From: Brachybacterium subflavum
GTDB lineage: Bacteria > Actinomycetota > Actinomycetes > Actinomycetales > Dermabacteraceae
Reading direction: 5' to 3'
DNA: 64,000 nt
Assembly: GCF_009299795.1 (NCBI RefSeq)
Contig: NZ_VIGP01000003.1
Span: forward strand, 586,132 to 650,131
The translations under genes were made by a program, and so were the position numbers. This document shows positions 1 through 8,804 of this stretch, piece by piece (the stretch's first letter is position 1; every line of letters begins with the position of its first letter). Under the pieces are notes generated by a model. That model was given only the letters and a program-made list of their open reading frames with translations, made no database searches and was not told the DNA's origin.

Positions 1-209
1 CGCGGCGCCGCGCCCAGACGCAGGCGATCGGCGAGGCCGTGGCCCTCGCGCGCACGGGTGCTGTCGCGCAGCAGGTCCGCCTCGCCCGGGATGTCCTCGC
101 CGATGTCCAGCAGCACCCGGGCGCGCGCGGTGCTGATCAGCACCTTGGTGCCGCCGATGACGCGCACCCCGCCGTGGATCTCGATGCTGGTGCCCGTCGG
201 ATCGTCCAT
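1..209 (-). CDS. MBL-fold metallo-hydrolase, RNase J-like, N-terminal fragment
   Basis: Only the first 69 codons are inside the window; the gene runs off the left edge. The protein opens with a strand-rich segment, IEIHGGVRVIGGTKVLI, then LLDIGEDI. This is the start of the RNase J/COG1236-like branch of metallo-beta-lactamase-fold enzymes, where the pattern GG..xIGGxKxxI....LLDxG precedes the HxHxDH metal site. That metal site lies outside the window, so activity cannot be judged. The ATG is at 209. It lies 56 bp downstream of the MalG-type permease on the same strand with no terminator between, so it is probably the last or next gene of the transport operon. Whether it acts on RNA or on a small phosphorylated or lactone substrate is unknown. 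Confidence 0.55.
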   Translation of the reverse strand, partial: MDDPTGTSIEIHGGVRVIGGTKVLISTARARVLLDIGEDIPGEADLLRDSTRAREGHGLADRLRLGAAP

Positions 210-265
210 CCGCCCGCTCCTCGTCGTTCCCGTCGACCGGCTCCCCCACACGCTCTCCCGCCCGC

Positions 266-1174
266 TCATCCGCGCACCGCCCCGTCGGTCGAGAAGGCGC
301 CGCGCACGAAGTACTTCTGGAGGAACAGGAAGAGCAGGATCACGGGGATCGTCGTGAAGACCACCGCGGCGCTCATCCCGGTCCAGTCGTTGCCGTTCTC
401 GGACTGGAAGGTCTGCAGTCCCACCTCGATGGGGCGCAGCTGATCGGACTTCGTCATGAAGTAGGGCCAGACGAAGGAGTTCCAGGACCCCATGAAGGCG
501 TTCAGGCCCACCAGGATCATCGTGGGCACGGCGAGGGGCCCGGCGACCTGCGCGAGCATGCGCACCGGTCCCGCACCGTCGAGCTCCGCGGCCTCGAAGA
601 TCTCGGCGGGCAGGGTCTGGAAGAACTGCCGCAGCAGGAAGATCCCGAACACGGACGCGCCCCACGGGAGGATCTGGATGGCATACGTGTCATAGAGGCC
701 CATCTTCTGGGCGAGCAGGAAGTTCGGGACCAGCAGCACGGTCTGCGGAACCATCATCACGCTCATCACCAGCAGGAACATCACCCCGCGGCCGCGGAAC
801 CGCATGCGTGCGAAGGCGAAGGCCGCGAGCAGTCCCGTGAGCAGCGTCAGGGCGACGACGCACACCGCGATGAGGACGGTGTTGCCGAAGTAGCGCGGCC
901 ACGGAGCGGCCGCCCACGCCCGCGCGTAGTTCTGCGCGGCGGCCTCGACGTAGTGGCCCCACTCGGCGGGGGGCCGGATCCGCGGCGGGAGGGTGTACAC
1001 GTCCTCGGGCGAGGAGATCGAGGTGTACAGCGTCCACAGCAGGGGGAAGAGGAAGGCGAGCGCCGCGAGCACGGCGAGGACCGACAGCACCCGCTGGGCG
1101 GGGCGGGGCCGGCGGCGTCTGCGCGGGAGCTCCTCCCCCGTGCTGCTGCGCGGCGTGGTGCTCGTGCTGGTCAT
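266..1174 (-). CDS. Carbohydrate ABC transporter permease, MalG type
   Basis: A 302-residue inner-membrane permease of the binding-protein-dependent transport family (CUT1 group). After an Arg-rich cytoplasmic N-terminus (RRRRRPRP) there are about six hydrophobic segments. The EAA cytoplasmic loop that docks the ATPase is clear near the C-terminus (EAAELDGAGPVRMLAQVAGP). The hydrophobic core FLFPLLWTLYTSISSPED is typical of MalG-like proteins. I chose the ATG at 1174 because the longer upstream extension is low-complexity Arg/Ala sequence. It follows the substrate-binding lipoprotein by 64 bp on the same strand. No ATP-binding subunit is encoded nearby, so a shared MsiK/MalK-like ATPase elsewhere is probable. 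The substrate is not evident. Confidence 0.9.
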   Translation of the reverse strand: MTSTSTTPRSSTGEELPRRRRRPRPAQRVLSVLAVLAALAFLFPLLWTLYTSISSPEDVYTLPPRIRPPAEWGHYVEAAAQNYARAWAAAPWPRYFGNTVLIAVCVVALTLLTGLLAAFAFARMRFRGRGVMFLLVMSVMMVPQTVLLVPNFLLAQKMGLYDTYAIQILPWGASVFGIFLLRQFFQTLPAEIFEAAELDGAGPVRMLAQVAGPLAVPTMILVGLNAFMGSWNSFVWPYFMTKSDQLRPIEVGLQTFQSENGNDWTGMSAAVVFTTIPVILLFLFLQKYFVRGAFSTDGAVRG

Positions 1175-1238
1175 CGGCTCGCTCGCCTCCTCGTCCCTCG
1201 TGTCACCCGTGGTCCTCGTGGTCCCTGCCCGCGCCGCG

Positions 1239-2609
1239 TCAGCCCAGCGCCTCGGCCTTCTTCTGCGCGTCGGCGAGGGCGTCGGCCGGCTTCGCCTTGC
1301 CCTGCAGGGCGTCCTGCAGGGCGACCGAGAGCAGGCCCGAGGCCTCGGTGACGCTCGTGACCGGCGGCAGGGCACGGGCGGTGTCGAGCTGCTTCACGGC
1401 GTCGGTGATCCACGGGCGCTCCTCGACGACCTTCTTCATGGCGTCCTGCTCGAGGGAGGCGGAGCTGACGGGCAGGTACCCGGTGGCGGCCGCCCAGGAG
1501 GCCTGCTGCTCCGGCGTGGTGATGAACTGCATGAACTCCCAGGCGGCGGCGCGCTCCTGCTCGCTCGCATCGGCGAACAGGACGATGTTCGTGCCGGCCA
1601 GCTGGTTCGCCGCCCCGGAGGGGCCCTCCGGGAGGGCGCTCACGCCCATCTCGAACTTCCCGCCGACGGCCTGCTCGTTGAACGGGAACGAGGCCACGGA
1701 GGAGACGTCGAAGGCACCCTTCTCGGCGCCCAGGGCCTCCTGGCCGGGGTACCCCGAGGCGATCGCGAGGGCGCCCGCGTCCTTGAGGTCCACGAGGTAC
1801 TCGAGGGCCTTCACGCAGCCGTCCTCGGCGAACTGCGGCGTGCCGTCGTCGGCGAAGACCGTGCTGCCCATGGACTCGGCGAGGATCTCAAAGAGGGCCG
1901 TGCCGCCGGCCGGCCCCTTGGCGCTGCCGGGGTCGATGGACAGGGCGACCACGCCGTCCTTCGAGACGTCCTTGCTGACCTTCGCGAAGTCGTCCCAGCT
2001 CTTCGGCTCCTCCTTCACCATCTCGGCGTTGCGGTAGACCACCACGACGGACTTGTTGAAGGGCCACATCCAGATCTTGCCGTCGGTGAGCTGCATGTCC
2101 TTCTTCACGCCCTCGGCGAAGTCCGCATAGTCCTCGTTGGCCTTCGCGAAGGCGTCCAGCGGCACGATGACCTTCGAGTCGGCGTACTCGCTCGCCCAGT
2201 TGCCGTAGGCCTGGGCGATCGTGGGCGCGCTGCCGGCGCCGACCTGCGCCTTGGTCTTGGTCTGCAGGGTGCCGTAGTCGGGCTGGTCCTGCAGCTCGAT
2301 CGTGACGTTCGGATGGTCCTTCCCGAAGTCGGAGACGATCTTCTCGAGCGCGGTCTTCTGGTCGCCCGAGGCCATGGCATGCATGAACGTGATGGTGGTC
2401 TTCGCGTCGGGGTCGAAGGAGGGCACGGCGTCGCTGCCGGAGTCGTCGCCGTCGCCGGAGCCGGAGGATCCGGAGGAGCAGGCGGCGAGGGCCAGTGCGC
2501 TCGCCGAGGCGGCGGCGCCGGCGAGGACGGTGCGGCGCGTGGGCGCCGATGCGACGCGCGACGAGATGCTGTGCGCGGTGCGGACGGAGGTGCGGCGGAT
2601 GGCGGTCAT
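1239..2609 (-). CDS. Sugar ABC transporter substrate-binding lipoprotein
   Basis: A 456-residue extracellular solute-binding protein of the family 1 type (MalE/UgpB-like). The N-terminus is a lipoprotein signal peptide with a twin Arg (RRTVLAGAAASASALALAAC). The lipobox LAAC at about residue 42 is followed by a Ser/Gly/Asp linker, so the mature protein is lipid-anchored on the outer face of the membrane. The mature part begins TTITFMHAMASGDQ and carries the usual family pattern GTNIVLFADASEQERAAAWEFMQFITTPEQQ. The ATG at 2609 is preceded by AGGAGAA at good spacing; a longer reading frame upstream lacks a ribosome-binding site. It sits between the two permease genes, an order that suggests one polycistron. 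The ligand is probably a sugar or glycoside, inferred from the family. Confidence 0.92.
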   Translation of the reverse strand: MTAIRRTSVRTAHSISSRVASAPTRRTVLAGAAASASALALAACSSGSSGSGDGDDSGSDAVPSFDPDAKTTITFMHAMASGDQKTALEKIVSDFGKDHPNVTIELQDQPDYGTLQTKTKAQVGAGSAPTIAQAYGNWASEYADSKVIVPLDAFAKANEDYADFAEGVKKDMQLTDGKIWMWPFNKSVVVVYRNAEMVKEEPKSWDDFAKVSKDVSKDGVVALSIDPGSAKGPAGGTALFEILAESMGSTVFADDGTPQFAEDGCVKALEYLVDLKDAGALAIASGYPGQEALGAEKGAFDVSSVASFPFNEQAVGGKFEMGVSALPEGPSGAANQLAGTNIVLFADASEQERAAAWEFMQFITTPEQQASWAAATGYLPVSSASLEQDAMKKVVEERPWITDAVKQLDTARALPPVTSVTEASGLLSVALQDALQGKAKPADALADAQKKAEALG

Positions 2610-2715
2610 CGGGTTCTCCTGGGTGAGAGTGGGGCGGGCACGGCCGGGCGATGGGTGGCAGGGGTCGTCGGGCGCGGGGTGGTCGAGGGCGGGCCGGTCA
2701 GTCGAGGGCGGCCGA

Positions 2716-3702
2716 TCACCGCGAGAGCCTCGCGGAGACACGCAGCTGGATGATCGAGAGCACGAGGGTGATGAGGAACAGGACCACCGCGAGGGCCGCC
2801 CCGTACCCGGTGTTCCCGAGCACGAACGCCTGCTGGTAGAGCTGGAATCCGATCGTGGAGGTCGAGTAGCCGGGGCCGCCTCCGGTGAGCACGAAGAACT
2901 GGGTGAAGGCCTGCAGGGACGAGATCGAGGAGATGATCACGACGAACGCCACGTAAGGGATGAGCTGCGGAAGGGTGACCCGGCTGAACTCCTGCCAGGG
3001 GTTCGCGCCGTCGACCTTCGCCGCCTCGGCGAGCTCCCCGCTCGTGGTCATCAGTCCGCCGACGAACACGAGGACCAGGAATCCGACCTCGTGCCAGACC
3101 GAGTAGACGATGATCGAGAGCATCGCGTAGCGGGAGTCGCCCAGCCAGTCGATCACCGGAAGGTGCACGAGCGAGAGGATCCCGTTGGCGAGTCCGAAGC
3201 GCGGGTTGAAGATCCACAGCCAGATCAGGGCCGTGGCGACCCCCGGGGCGATGTACGCGAGGAAGAAGCTGGTGCGGGCGGCCGCCATGACCTTCGAGCC
3301 GCGACGCACCAGCAGTGCGAGCAGCAGGGCGAGGATCGTGCCGACGACGACGTTGGCGATCACGAAGTAGCAGGAGACGCCGAAGGTCTGCCAGAACGAC
3401 GGGTTGGTGCTTCCCGAGAGCATGTCCCGGTAGTTGCCCAGTCCGATGAACTCGCTCATCGCGGGGTTCAGCTGATTCCAGTCGAAGGCCGAGACCCGGA
3501 AGGTGTACAGCGTCGGGAAGATCGTCCAGATCCCGAAGATCGCGATCGCCGGAGCCACGAAGAGGTAGGCGATCGGCGAGGTCAGGGCGCGGCGGGCACG
3601 GCTGCGGCGGCGGGCCGCACCTGCGCGGGACCGAGAGTCCCCTGACCGGCCGGCGCCGCTCAGCGGGAGCGCCTTCGGGAGGGGGCTCTCACTCGTCGAC
3701 AT
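2716..3702 (-). CDS. Carbohydrate ABC transporter permease, MalF type
   Basis: A 328-residue inner-membrane permease and partner of the MalG-type protein downstream. An Arg/Ser-rich cytoplasmic tail precedes about six membrane spans. The EAA loop is visible (LAEAAKVDGANPWQEFSRVT), followed by LPQLIPYVAFVVIISSI and the family-typical FVLTGGGPGYSTSTIGFQLY. The ATG at 3702 lies 14 bp inside the 3' end of the RpiR gene, so translation is probably coupled to the regulator. The 106 bp between this gene and the lipoprotein gene hold no gene and no clear terminator, only a ribosome-binding site for the lipoprotein. Confidence 0.9.
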   Translation of the reverse strand: MSTSESPLPKALPLSGAGRSGDSRSRAGAARRRSRARRALTSPIAYLFVAPAIAIFGIWTIFPTLYTFRVSAFDWNQLNPAMSEFIGLGNYRDMLSGSTNPSFWQTFGVSCYFVIANVVVGTILALLLALLVRRGSKVMAAARTSFFLAYIAPGVATALIWLWIFNPRFGLANGILSLVHLPVIDWLGDSRYAMLSIIVYSVWHEVGFLVLVFVGGLMTTSGELAEAAKVDGANPWQEFSRVTLPQLIPYVAFVVIISSISSLQAFTQFFVLTGGGPGYSTSTIGFQLYQQAFVLGNTGYGAALAVVLFLITLVLSIIQLRVSARLSR

Positions 3703-4561
3703 GGCCGCTCACCACCTCGAGGATCCTGTCCTGGACGGCTCCCGCGCCCTCGCCGAGCCGGCGCTCGAGGGCGCCTCCGAGCGCCTCGACGAGGGCGTGC
3801 TGCGCCAGCCGCGAGGGGCTGTGGAACTCGTCCTGGTAGTGACGGTGCGGGAGCGGCGTGATGTGGGTGCGGCCGACGGCCTGCTCCAGCGGCGTGCCCA
3901 GGAAGGCGGTCAGCGCGATGGTGCGCGCACCCGCACCCGCGGCCGCGCGCACGCAGCGCAGGGTCTGGGCGTTCACTCCGGAGGCGGAGATCGCCATGCA
4001 GAGATCCTCGGGCCCCAGCGCGGCCGCGGCGATCTCCGCGTCCAAGGGGTCGGACGGCGAGATCACGGTGACGCCCAGGCGCAGCAGGCGAGCGCTGAGT
4101 GCCCCGCCCACGGAGGCGCTCAGCCCGCCGGCGACCACGAGCACCCGGCGGGCGGTGGCGAGATCGGCGACGGTGCCCTGCAGCGGCTCCTCCTCGAGCA
4201 TGTCGGTGGCCTGCACCGTCTGCTCGGCGAGGGCTCGGGCCGCGCCGATCACCGTGTCCGGGGCCGACTGTGCGCCGCTGCGCTCACCGGCCGCGTCGCG
4301 CACGGCGAGCACCCGCAGCTGCTGGAAACCGGTGTATCCGAGGCGCTGGCAGGTCCGCACGACGCTCGCCCGTGAGGTGCCCGAGAGCTCGGCGACCTGC
4401 GCGGTGGACAGCTCCGGCAGCTCCTGGGCGTGGGAGAGGAGGACGCGTGCGACCTGCTCCTCGGCTGGACCCAGGGTGGGCGCGGCGGCCGCGAGTCGAG
4501 AGGCGAGCGCGGGGGCGAGCGCGGTGGTGCTCGCGCGGGTCGAGGAACGCGGTGCGCTCAT
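3689..4561 (-). CDS. RpiR-family transcriptional regulator (HTH plus SIS domain)
   Basis: A 290-residue regulator with an N-terminal HTH_6 domain at about residues 30-90 (LSTAQVAELSGTSRASVVRT, then CQRLGYTGFQQLR). A sugar-isomerase (SIS) domain at about 135-260 contains VLVVAGGLSASVGGALSARL and the SIS loop AISASGVNAQTLRCVRAAA. RpiR proteins sense phosphosugars through the SIS domain and control sugar-uptake or catabolic genes. The ATG at 4561 overlaps the stop of the HAD gene by 4 bp (ATGA), and the stop lies inside the next permease gene. The HAD hydrolase, regulator and transporter are therefore one operon, and autoregulation through the inverted repeat at 5358-5378 is a reasonable guess. 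Confidence 0.9.
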   Translation of the reverse strand: MSAPRSSTRASTTALAPALASRLAAAAPTLGPAEEQVARVLLSHAQELPELSTAQVAELSGTSRASVVRTCQRLGYTGFQQLRVLAVRDAAGERSGAQSAPDTVIGAARALAEQTVQATDMLEEEPLQGTVADLATARRVLVVAGGLSASVGGALSARLLRLGVTVISPSDPLDAEIAAAALGPEDLCMAISASGVNAQTLRCVRAAAGAGARTIALTAFLGTPLEQAVGRTHITPLPHRHYQDEFHSPSRLAQHALVEALGGALERRLGEGAGAVQDRILEVVSGHVDE

Positions 4562-5313
4562 CGGGCGAGGTCCCGGCTGGGGGCGAAGGTCTCGGCGTCG
4601 GCGGCGAAGCGACGCAGGGCCGGCAGCAGCTCGGACAGCTGGTGGCCCCGTTGGACGGCGAGGGCCTGAGGAGGCAGCGCGCTGTCCCCCCACGCACCGG
4701 TGATCAGCATGCCCACGGCGCCGAGGTCGACGGCGGGGGCGACGTCGTTGCGCCAGTTGTCCCCGATCGAGACGAGGTGGTGCGCGGGCTCGTCGCCGAG
4801 CACGGCGCGCAGGTGCTCGCGCATGCGGGAGGGTTTCTTCGCGCCGATGACGATCTGGTCGAAGCGGCCGCGCACGTCCAGGTGGACGAGGGTCTCGTCC
4901 ATGCCGACGGCGGGAGAATTCGTCAGCAGGGCGCGGCGCACTCCGGCCTCGGAGAGCTCGTCCAGGAGGTCCAGCAGGCCCTCCGGGGGACGCACGCCCA
5001 GGTCGTCGTGGACGAGACGGCGGCGGGAGTCAAGGTAGGCCTCGGAGAGCTCGGCACCGAGGATCGGTCGGGCGAGCGCGGCGAGGGCGACGTAGGCGTC
5101 GGCGTGATGGTCGGGCGAGCGGCCCGCCATCCAGTCCTCGAAGCGGGAGCGGACGCTGCGCGCGTCGGCCGCCTGCATGCGGTCGCAGGCCGCCTCGGCG
5201 TAGGCGAGGACTGGACCGTCACCCAGGCACACGGTGCCGTCGAAGTCGAAGACCACGACGGGCCCTCCGGCGGGATGCAGGGAGGTCGACAGAGGCGGGG
5301 TGTCCGGGATCAC
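4558..5313 (-). CDS. HAD-superfamily phosphatase
   Basis: A 251-residue HAD hydrolase. Motif I is DFDGT at about residues 23-27 with both catalytic Asp residues. The cap domain follows, then motif II (LLTNSP), motif III Lys (GAKKPSRMREHL) and motif IV (SIGDNWRNDVAPAVDLG). All catalytic residues appear intact, so it should be an active phosphohydrolase, probably on a small sugar phosphate given its neighbours. The start is GTG at 5313; no ATG fits. It is the first gene of the operon that continues through the RpiR regulator and the ABC transporter, with a 4-bp overlap to the regulator. The specific substrate cannot be read from sequence. Confidence 0.85.
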   Translation of the reverse strand: MIPDTPPLSTSLHPAGGPVVVFDFDGTVCLGDGPVLAYAEAACDRMQAADARSVRSRFEDWMAGRSPDHHADAYVALAALARPILGAELSEAYLDSRRRLVHDDLGVRPPEGLLDLLDELSEAGVRRALLTNSPAVGMDETLVHLDVRGRFDQIVIGAKKPSRMREHLRAVLGDEPAHHLVSIGDNWRNDVAPAVDLGAVGMLITGAWGDSALPPQALAVQRGHQLSELLPALRRFAADAETFAPSRDLAR

Positions 5314-5334
5314 GGTGCGAGCCTAGGCCGCACT

Positions 5335-5378
5335 GGAACGGATGACCAGACTTTCCGGAACATCCGGAACGGATGTTC
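5335..5378. promoter_or_regulatory. Operator candidate upstream of the HAD-RpiR-ABC operon
   Basis: At 5358-5378 there is a perfect inverted repeat, GAACATCC - 5 bp - GGATGTTC. It lies 45-65 bp upstream of the GTG start of the HAD gene. The decamer GGAACGGATG also occurs as a direct repeat at 5335-5344 and 5366-5375, 31 bp apart (about three helical turns). The arrangement looks like a regulator binding site. The obvious candidate is the RpiR protein encoded two genes down, but this is inference. No convincing -35/-10 pair could be assigned with confidence. Confidence 0.55.
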
Positions 5379-5425
5379 GTCGGGCGTTCACGCACCGTCC
5401 GCGGTGCAGTGCCCGCGATGCGCAC

Positions 5426-5460
5426 GACGGCCCGGCACCTGCGGGAGGTGCCGGGCCGTC
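5426..5460 (-). terminator. Terminator after sigA
   Basis: A perfect 15-bp stem (GACGGCCCGGCACCT pairing with AGGTGCCGGGCCGTC) with a 5-nt loop, 23 bp beyond the sigA stop. GC-rich stems without a long T tract are usual for actinobacterial terminators. Confidence 0.8.
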
Positions 5461-5482
5461 GACCGATGAGGAGGGGGTCTCC

Positions 5483-6793
<1,311 letters not shown>

Positions 6794-6809
6794 TGAGTTC
6801 CTTCTTCCG

Positions 6810-6890
6810 CCGGTCCTTCGCAGGGCCGGACCGGTGTTTCGCGGGCGAACGATGGTGCACGGGCCGATGCACCACCCGACCCGAAGAATA
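6810..6890 (-). promoter_or_regulatory. sigA promoter -10 element and structured leader
   Basis: On the minus strand a -10-like TATTCT occupies 6890-6885, predicting a leader of about 85 nt before the GTG at 6793. Two hairpins lie in this leader. One is at 6853-6874 (7-bp stem TGGTGCA/TGCACCA). The other is at 6810-6834 (7-bp stem CCGGTCC/GGACCGG), ending just before the ribosome-binding site. I found no good -35 at 16-18 bp. Confidence 0.45.
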
Positions 6891-6931
6891 CCTGCGTGAG
6901 GGCGCACGAAGGGGCGGTGCCGTCAAGCCTC

Positions 6932-7020
6932 GGGGAGTGCAACGACTCCCCCTCGGGATCTATTCCCGTGTGACGGAGGTCTCCGCCCCGGGGTGCGTTC
7001 CGCGGAGCCCGGGGGCTCCG
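6932..7020 (-). terminator. Hairpins after the universal stress protein gene
   Basis: Immediately downstream of the usp stop is an 8-bp inverted repeat at 7003-7020 (CGGAGCCC/GGGCTCCG). A second hairpin lies at 6932-6951 (GGGGAGT - 6 nt - ACTCCCC). The first is the probable terminator. The second may be a back-up terminator or a barrier before the sigA promoter. Confidence 0.5.
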
Positions 7021-7024
7021 TGTC

Positions 7025-7432
7025 TCAGGCGGCGATCGCGTCGGCGTGCTTCACGGCGAGCACGGGGCACGGGCTCTCGAGGACCACGCGCCGCGCGGAC
7101 GCCCCGAGATTGAGCTTCCCGATGCGGGACTTCCTCCGCAGCCCGATCACGATCATCCGGGAGCCGGACTCCTGGACGACCTGCAGCAGGAAGTCGCCCA
7201 CGTCGAGATCCTCGCCCGTGCGCACCTCGACCTCCGGCGGCTCGGCGATGCCCAGGGCGTCGATCGCGGCCTCGACGGTCGCCGCGTCGGCGACGGCCCG
7301 TCCCGCCTCGGGGTCGTGGTACGCATGGGAGGCGACGACGAGGGTGTCACCGCACCGCTTCGCCTCCCGGGCCGCGGCGGCGAGCGCCGCATCCCCCTGG
7401 GCTGACGGGGAGTATCCGACGACGACGCTCAT
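7025..7432 (-). CDS. Universal stress protein, UspA family
   Basis: A single Usp domain of 135 residues. It opens with VVVGYSPSAQGDAAL and ends with the nucleotide-binding signature region GLRRKSRIGKLNLGASARRV then SPCPVLAVK. The G-2x-G-9x-G-S/T pattern of ATP-binding UspA proteins is close but slightly altered, so ATP binding is likely but not certain. The protein is cytoplasmic. ATG at 7432. It lies between metX and sigA on the same strand, with hairpins at its end, and seems to be its own transcription unit. Its role is inferred as general stress survival; no specific partner can be read from context. Confidence 0.88.
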   Translation of the reverse strand: MSVVVGYSPSAQGDAALAAAAREAKRCGDTLVVASHAYHDPEAGRAVADAATVEAAIDALGIAEPPEVEVRTGEDLDVGDFLLQVVQESGSRMIVIGLRRKSRIGKLNLGASARRVVLESPCPVLAVKHADAIAA

Positions 7433-7535
7433 GGAGCACCCGGACCCTTCTGTCGGGACGTCCTGGCCGGTGGGCCCGCCTCTGCGGTCCTGCCTGCCGG
7501 CCGCGGGACGCCGATGGCGTGGCTGGCACTGGAGC

Positions 7536-8720
7536 CTAACCCTCCAGGAGGTCGCCGATCCACTCGCGCAGCGAGGGGTGGGGCAGCAGGAACCCGTCGT
7601 GGCCCTGCGGGCTGTCGATCACGTGGTGGTGCACGTCGGGGATCTCCTGGGCGGCCTCGGCCACGAGCTCCGGCGGGAAGAGGCGATCGCTCGAGATCGC
7701 GACCAGGAGGGTCCGCGCCTGCACGCGGTGCAGGGCGGCGGCGGTGCCACCCCGACCGCGGCCCACGTCGTGCGTGCTCATGGATTCGGCGAGGCGCACG
7801 TAGGAGTTCGCGTCGAAGCGGCGGGCGAGCTTGTCCGCGTGGTGGTCGAGGTAGCTCGTCACCTGATGGCGGCCCCCGTCGAGCACGTCCTCCTCCCCCT
7901 GGGACCGGTTGGAGAAGCGCTCCTCGAACTCGGTGCCGGTGCGATAGGTGATGTGGGCGATGCGGCGTGCTGCGCCCAGTCCCTGATGGGGGCCCTCGCC
8001 GTCGGAGCAGTCGTAGTAGTCGCCGTCGTGGAAGCCGGCGTCGGCGCGGATCGCGGCGATCTGGGCGCTGTTCCAGGCGATCTGATCGGCGCTCGCCCTG
8101 GCCGAGGAGGCGATCACGGCCAGACGCTCCACCTGCTCGGGCGCGCTCACCGCCCACTCGAGAGCGCGCATGCCGCCCATGGAGCCGCCGATCACGAGCG
8201 CCCACTTCTCGATGCCGAGCTGCGTGGCCAGGAGCTTCTCCGCGGAGACCTGGTCGCGCATGGTGACCCGCGGGAAGCGGGCGCCCCAGGGGCGCCCGTC
8301 GGGGGCGGCGGTGCTGGGGCCCGTGGTGCCCTGGCAGCCGCCCAGGGCGTTGGGAGCGACGACGTAGAAGCGGTCGGTGTCCAGGGCGCGGCCGGGACCC
8401 ACGAGATCGCTCCACCAGCCGGCCGTCGCGTGGGAGGGCCCGGCCTCGCCGATCACGTGGGAGTCGCCGGTGAGCGCGTGGAGCACGAGCACCGCGTTGG
8501 AACCGTCGGGGGCGAGCTCGCCCCAGGTCTCGAAGGCCAGCTCGACGTGGTCGAGGCGCTCGCCGGATTCGAGCTCGAGCGCGCCGACCCGGGCGAAGCG
8601 ACGGTGCCCCGGTCCGTGCTCGGGCCGCCAGGCGCCGGACGCCGGGACCTCGGGACCGGAGCCATGGGCCCGCGCTCGTGCCGGAGCGGCCGACGTGCTC
8701 GGGACGGTCGAGGCGGTCAT
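7536..8720 (-). CDS. metX: Homoserine O-acetyltransferase
   Basis: MetX transfers acetyl from acetyl-CoA to homoserine, the first committed step of direct-sulfhydrylation methionine synthesis. The 394-residue protein has the alpha/beta-hydrolase fold. The N-terminal part carries LAFETWGELAPDGSNAVLVLH and the oxyanion region ALTGDSHV. The nucleophile Ser is at about 180 in GGSMGGMRALEWA. The Asp lies in AISSDRLFPP and the His in SPQGHDGFLLPH. NALGGCQGTTGPS is a MetX hallmark. The ATG at 8720 is followed by an Ala/Pro-rich extension of about 35 residues. The usual neighbour metY (O-acetylhomoserine sulfhydrylase) is not adjacent here. The upstream gap of 84 bp is too short for a SAM riboswitch and I see none. 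Confidence 0.95.
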   Translation of the reverse strand: MTASTVPSTSAAPARARAHGSGPEVPASGAWRPEHGPGHRRFARVGALELESGERLDHVELAFETWGELAPDGSNAVLVLHALTGDSHVIGEAGPSHATAGWWSDLVGPGRALDTDRFYVVAPNALGGCQGTTGPSTAAPDGRPWGARFPRVTMRDQVSAEKLLATQLGIEKWALVIGGSMGGMRALEWAVSAPEQVERLAVIASSARASADQIAWNSAQIAAIRADAGFHDGDYYDCSDGEGPHQGLGAARRIAHITYRTGTEFEERFSNRSQGEEDVLDGGRHQVTSYLDHHADKLARRFDANSYVRLAESMSTHDVGRGRGGTAAALHRVQARTLLVAISSDRLFPPELVAEAAQEIPDVHHHVIDSPQGHDGFLLPHPSLREWIGDLLEG

Positions 8721-8804
8721 GCGATGAGCCCTCCAGGGGTCTGGGTGGTCGGGTTCCGCGCTCTCGCCCGCCGTCGTCCGCCCGGTGACGGACCCGGAAC
8801 CGCC

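Noticed and set aside
8721..8804. SAM riboswitch or similar leader before metX
   Set aside because: The gap is 84 bp and shows none of the conserved riboswitch core.
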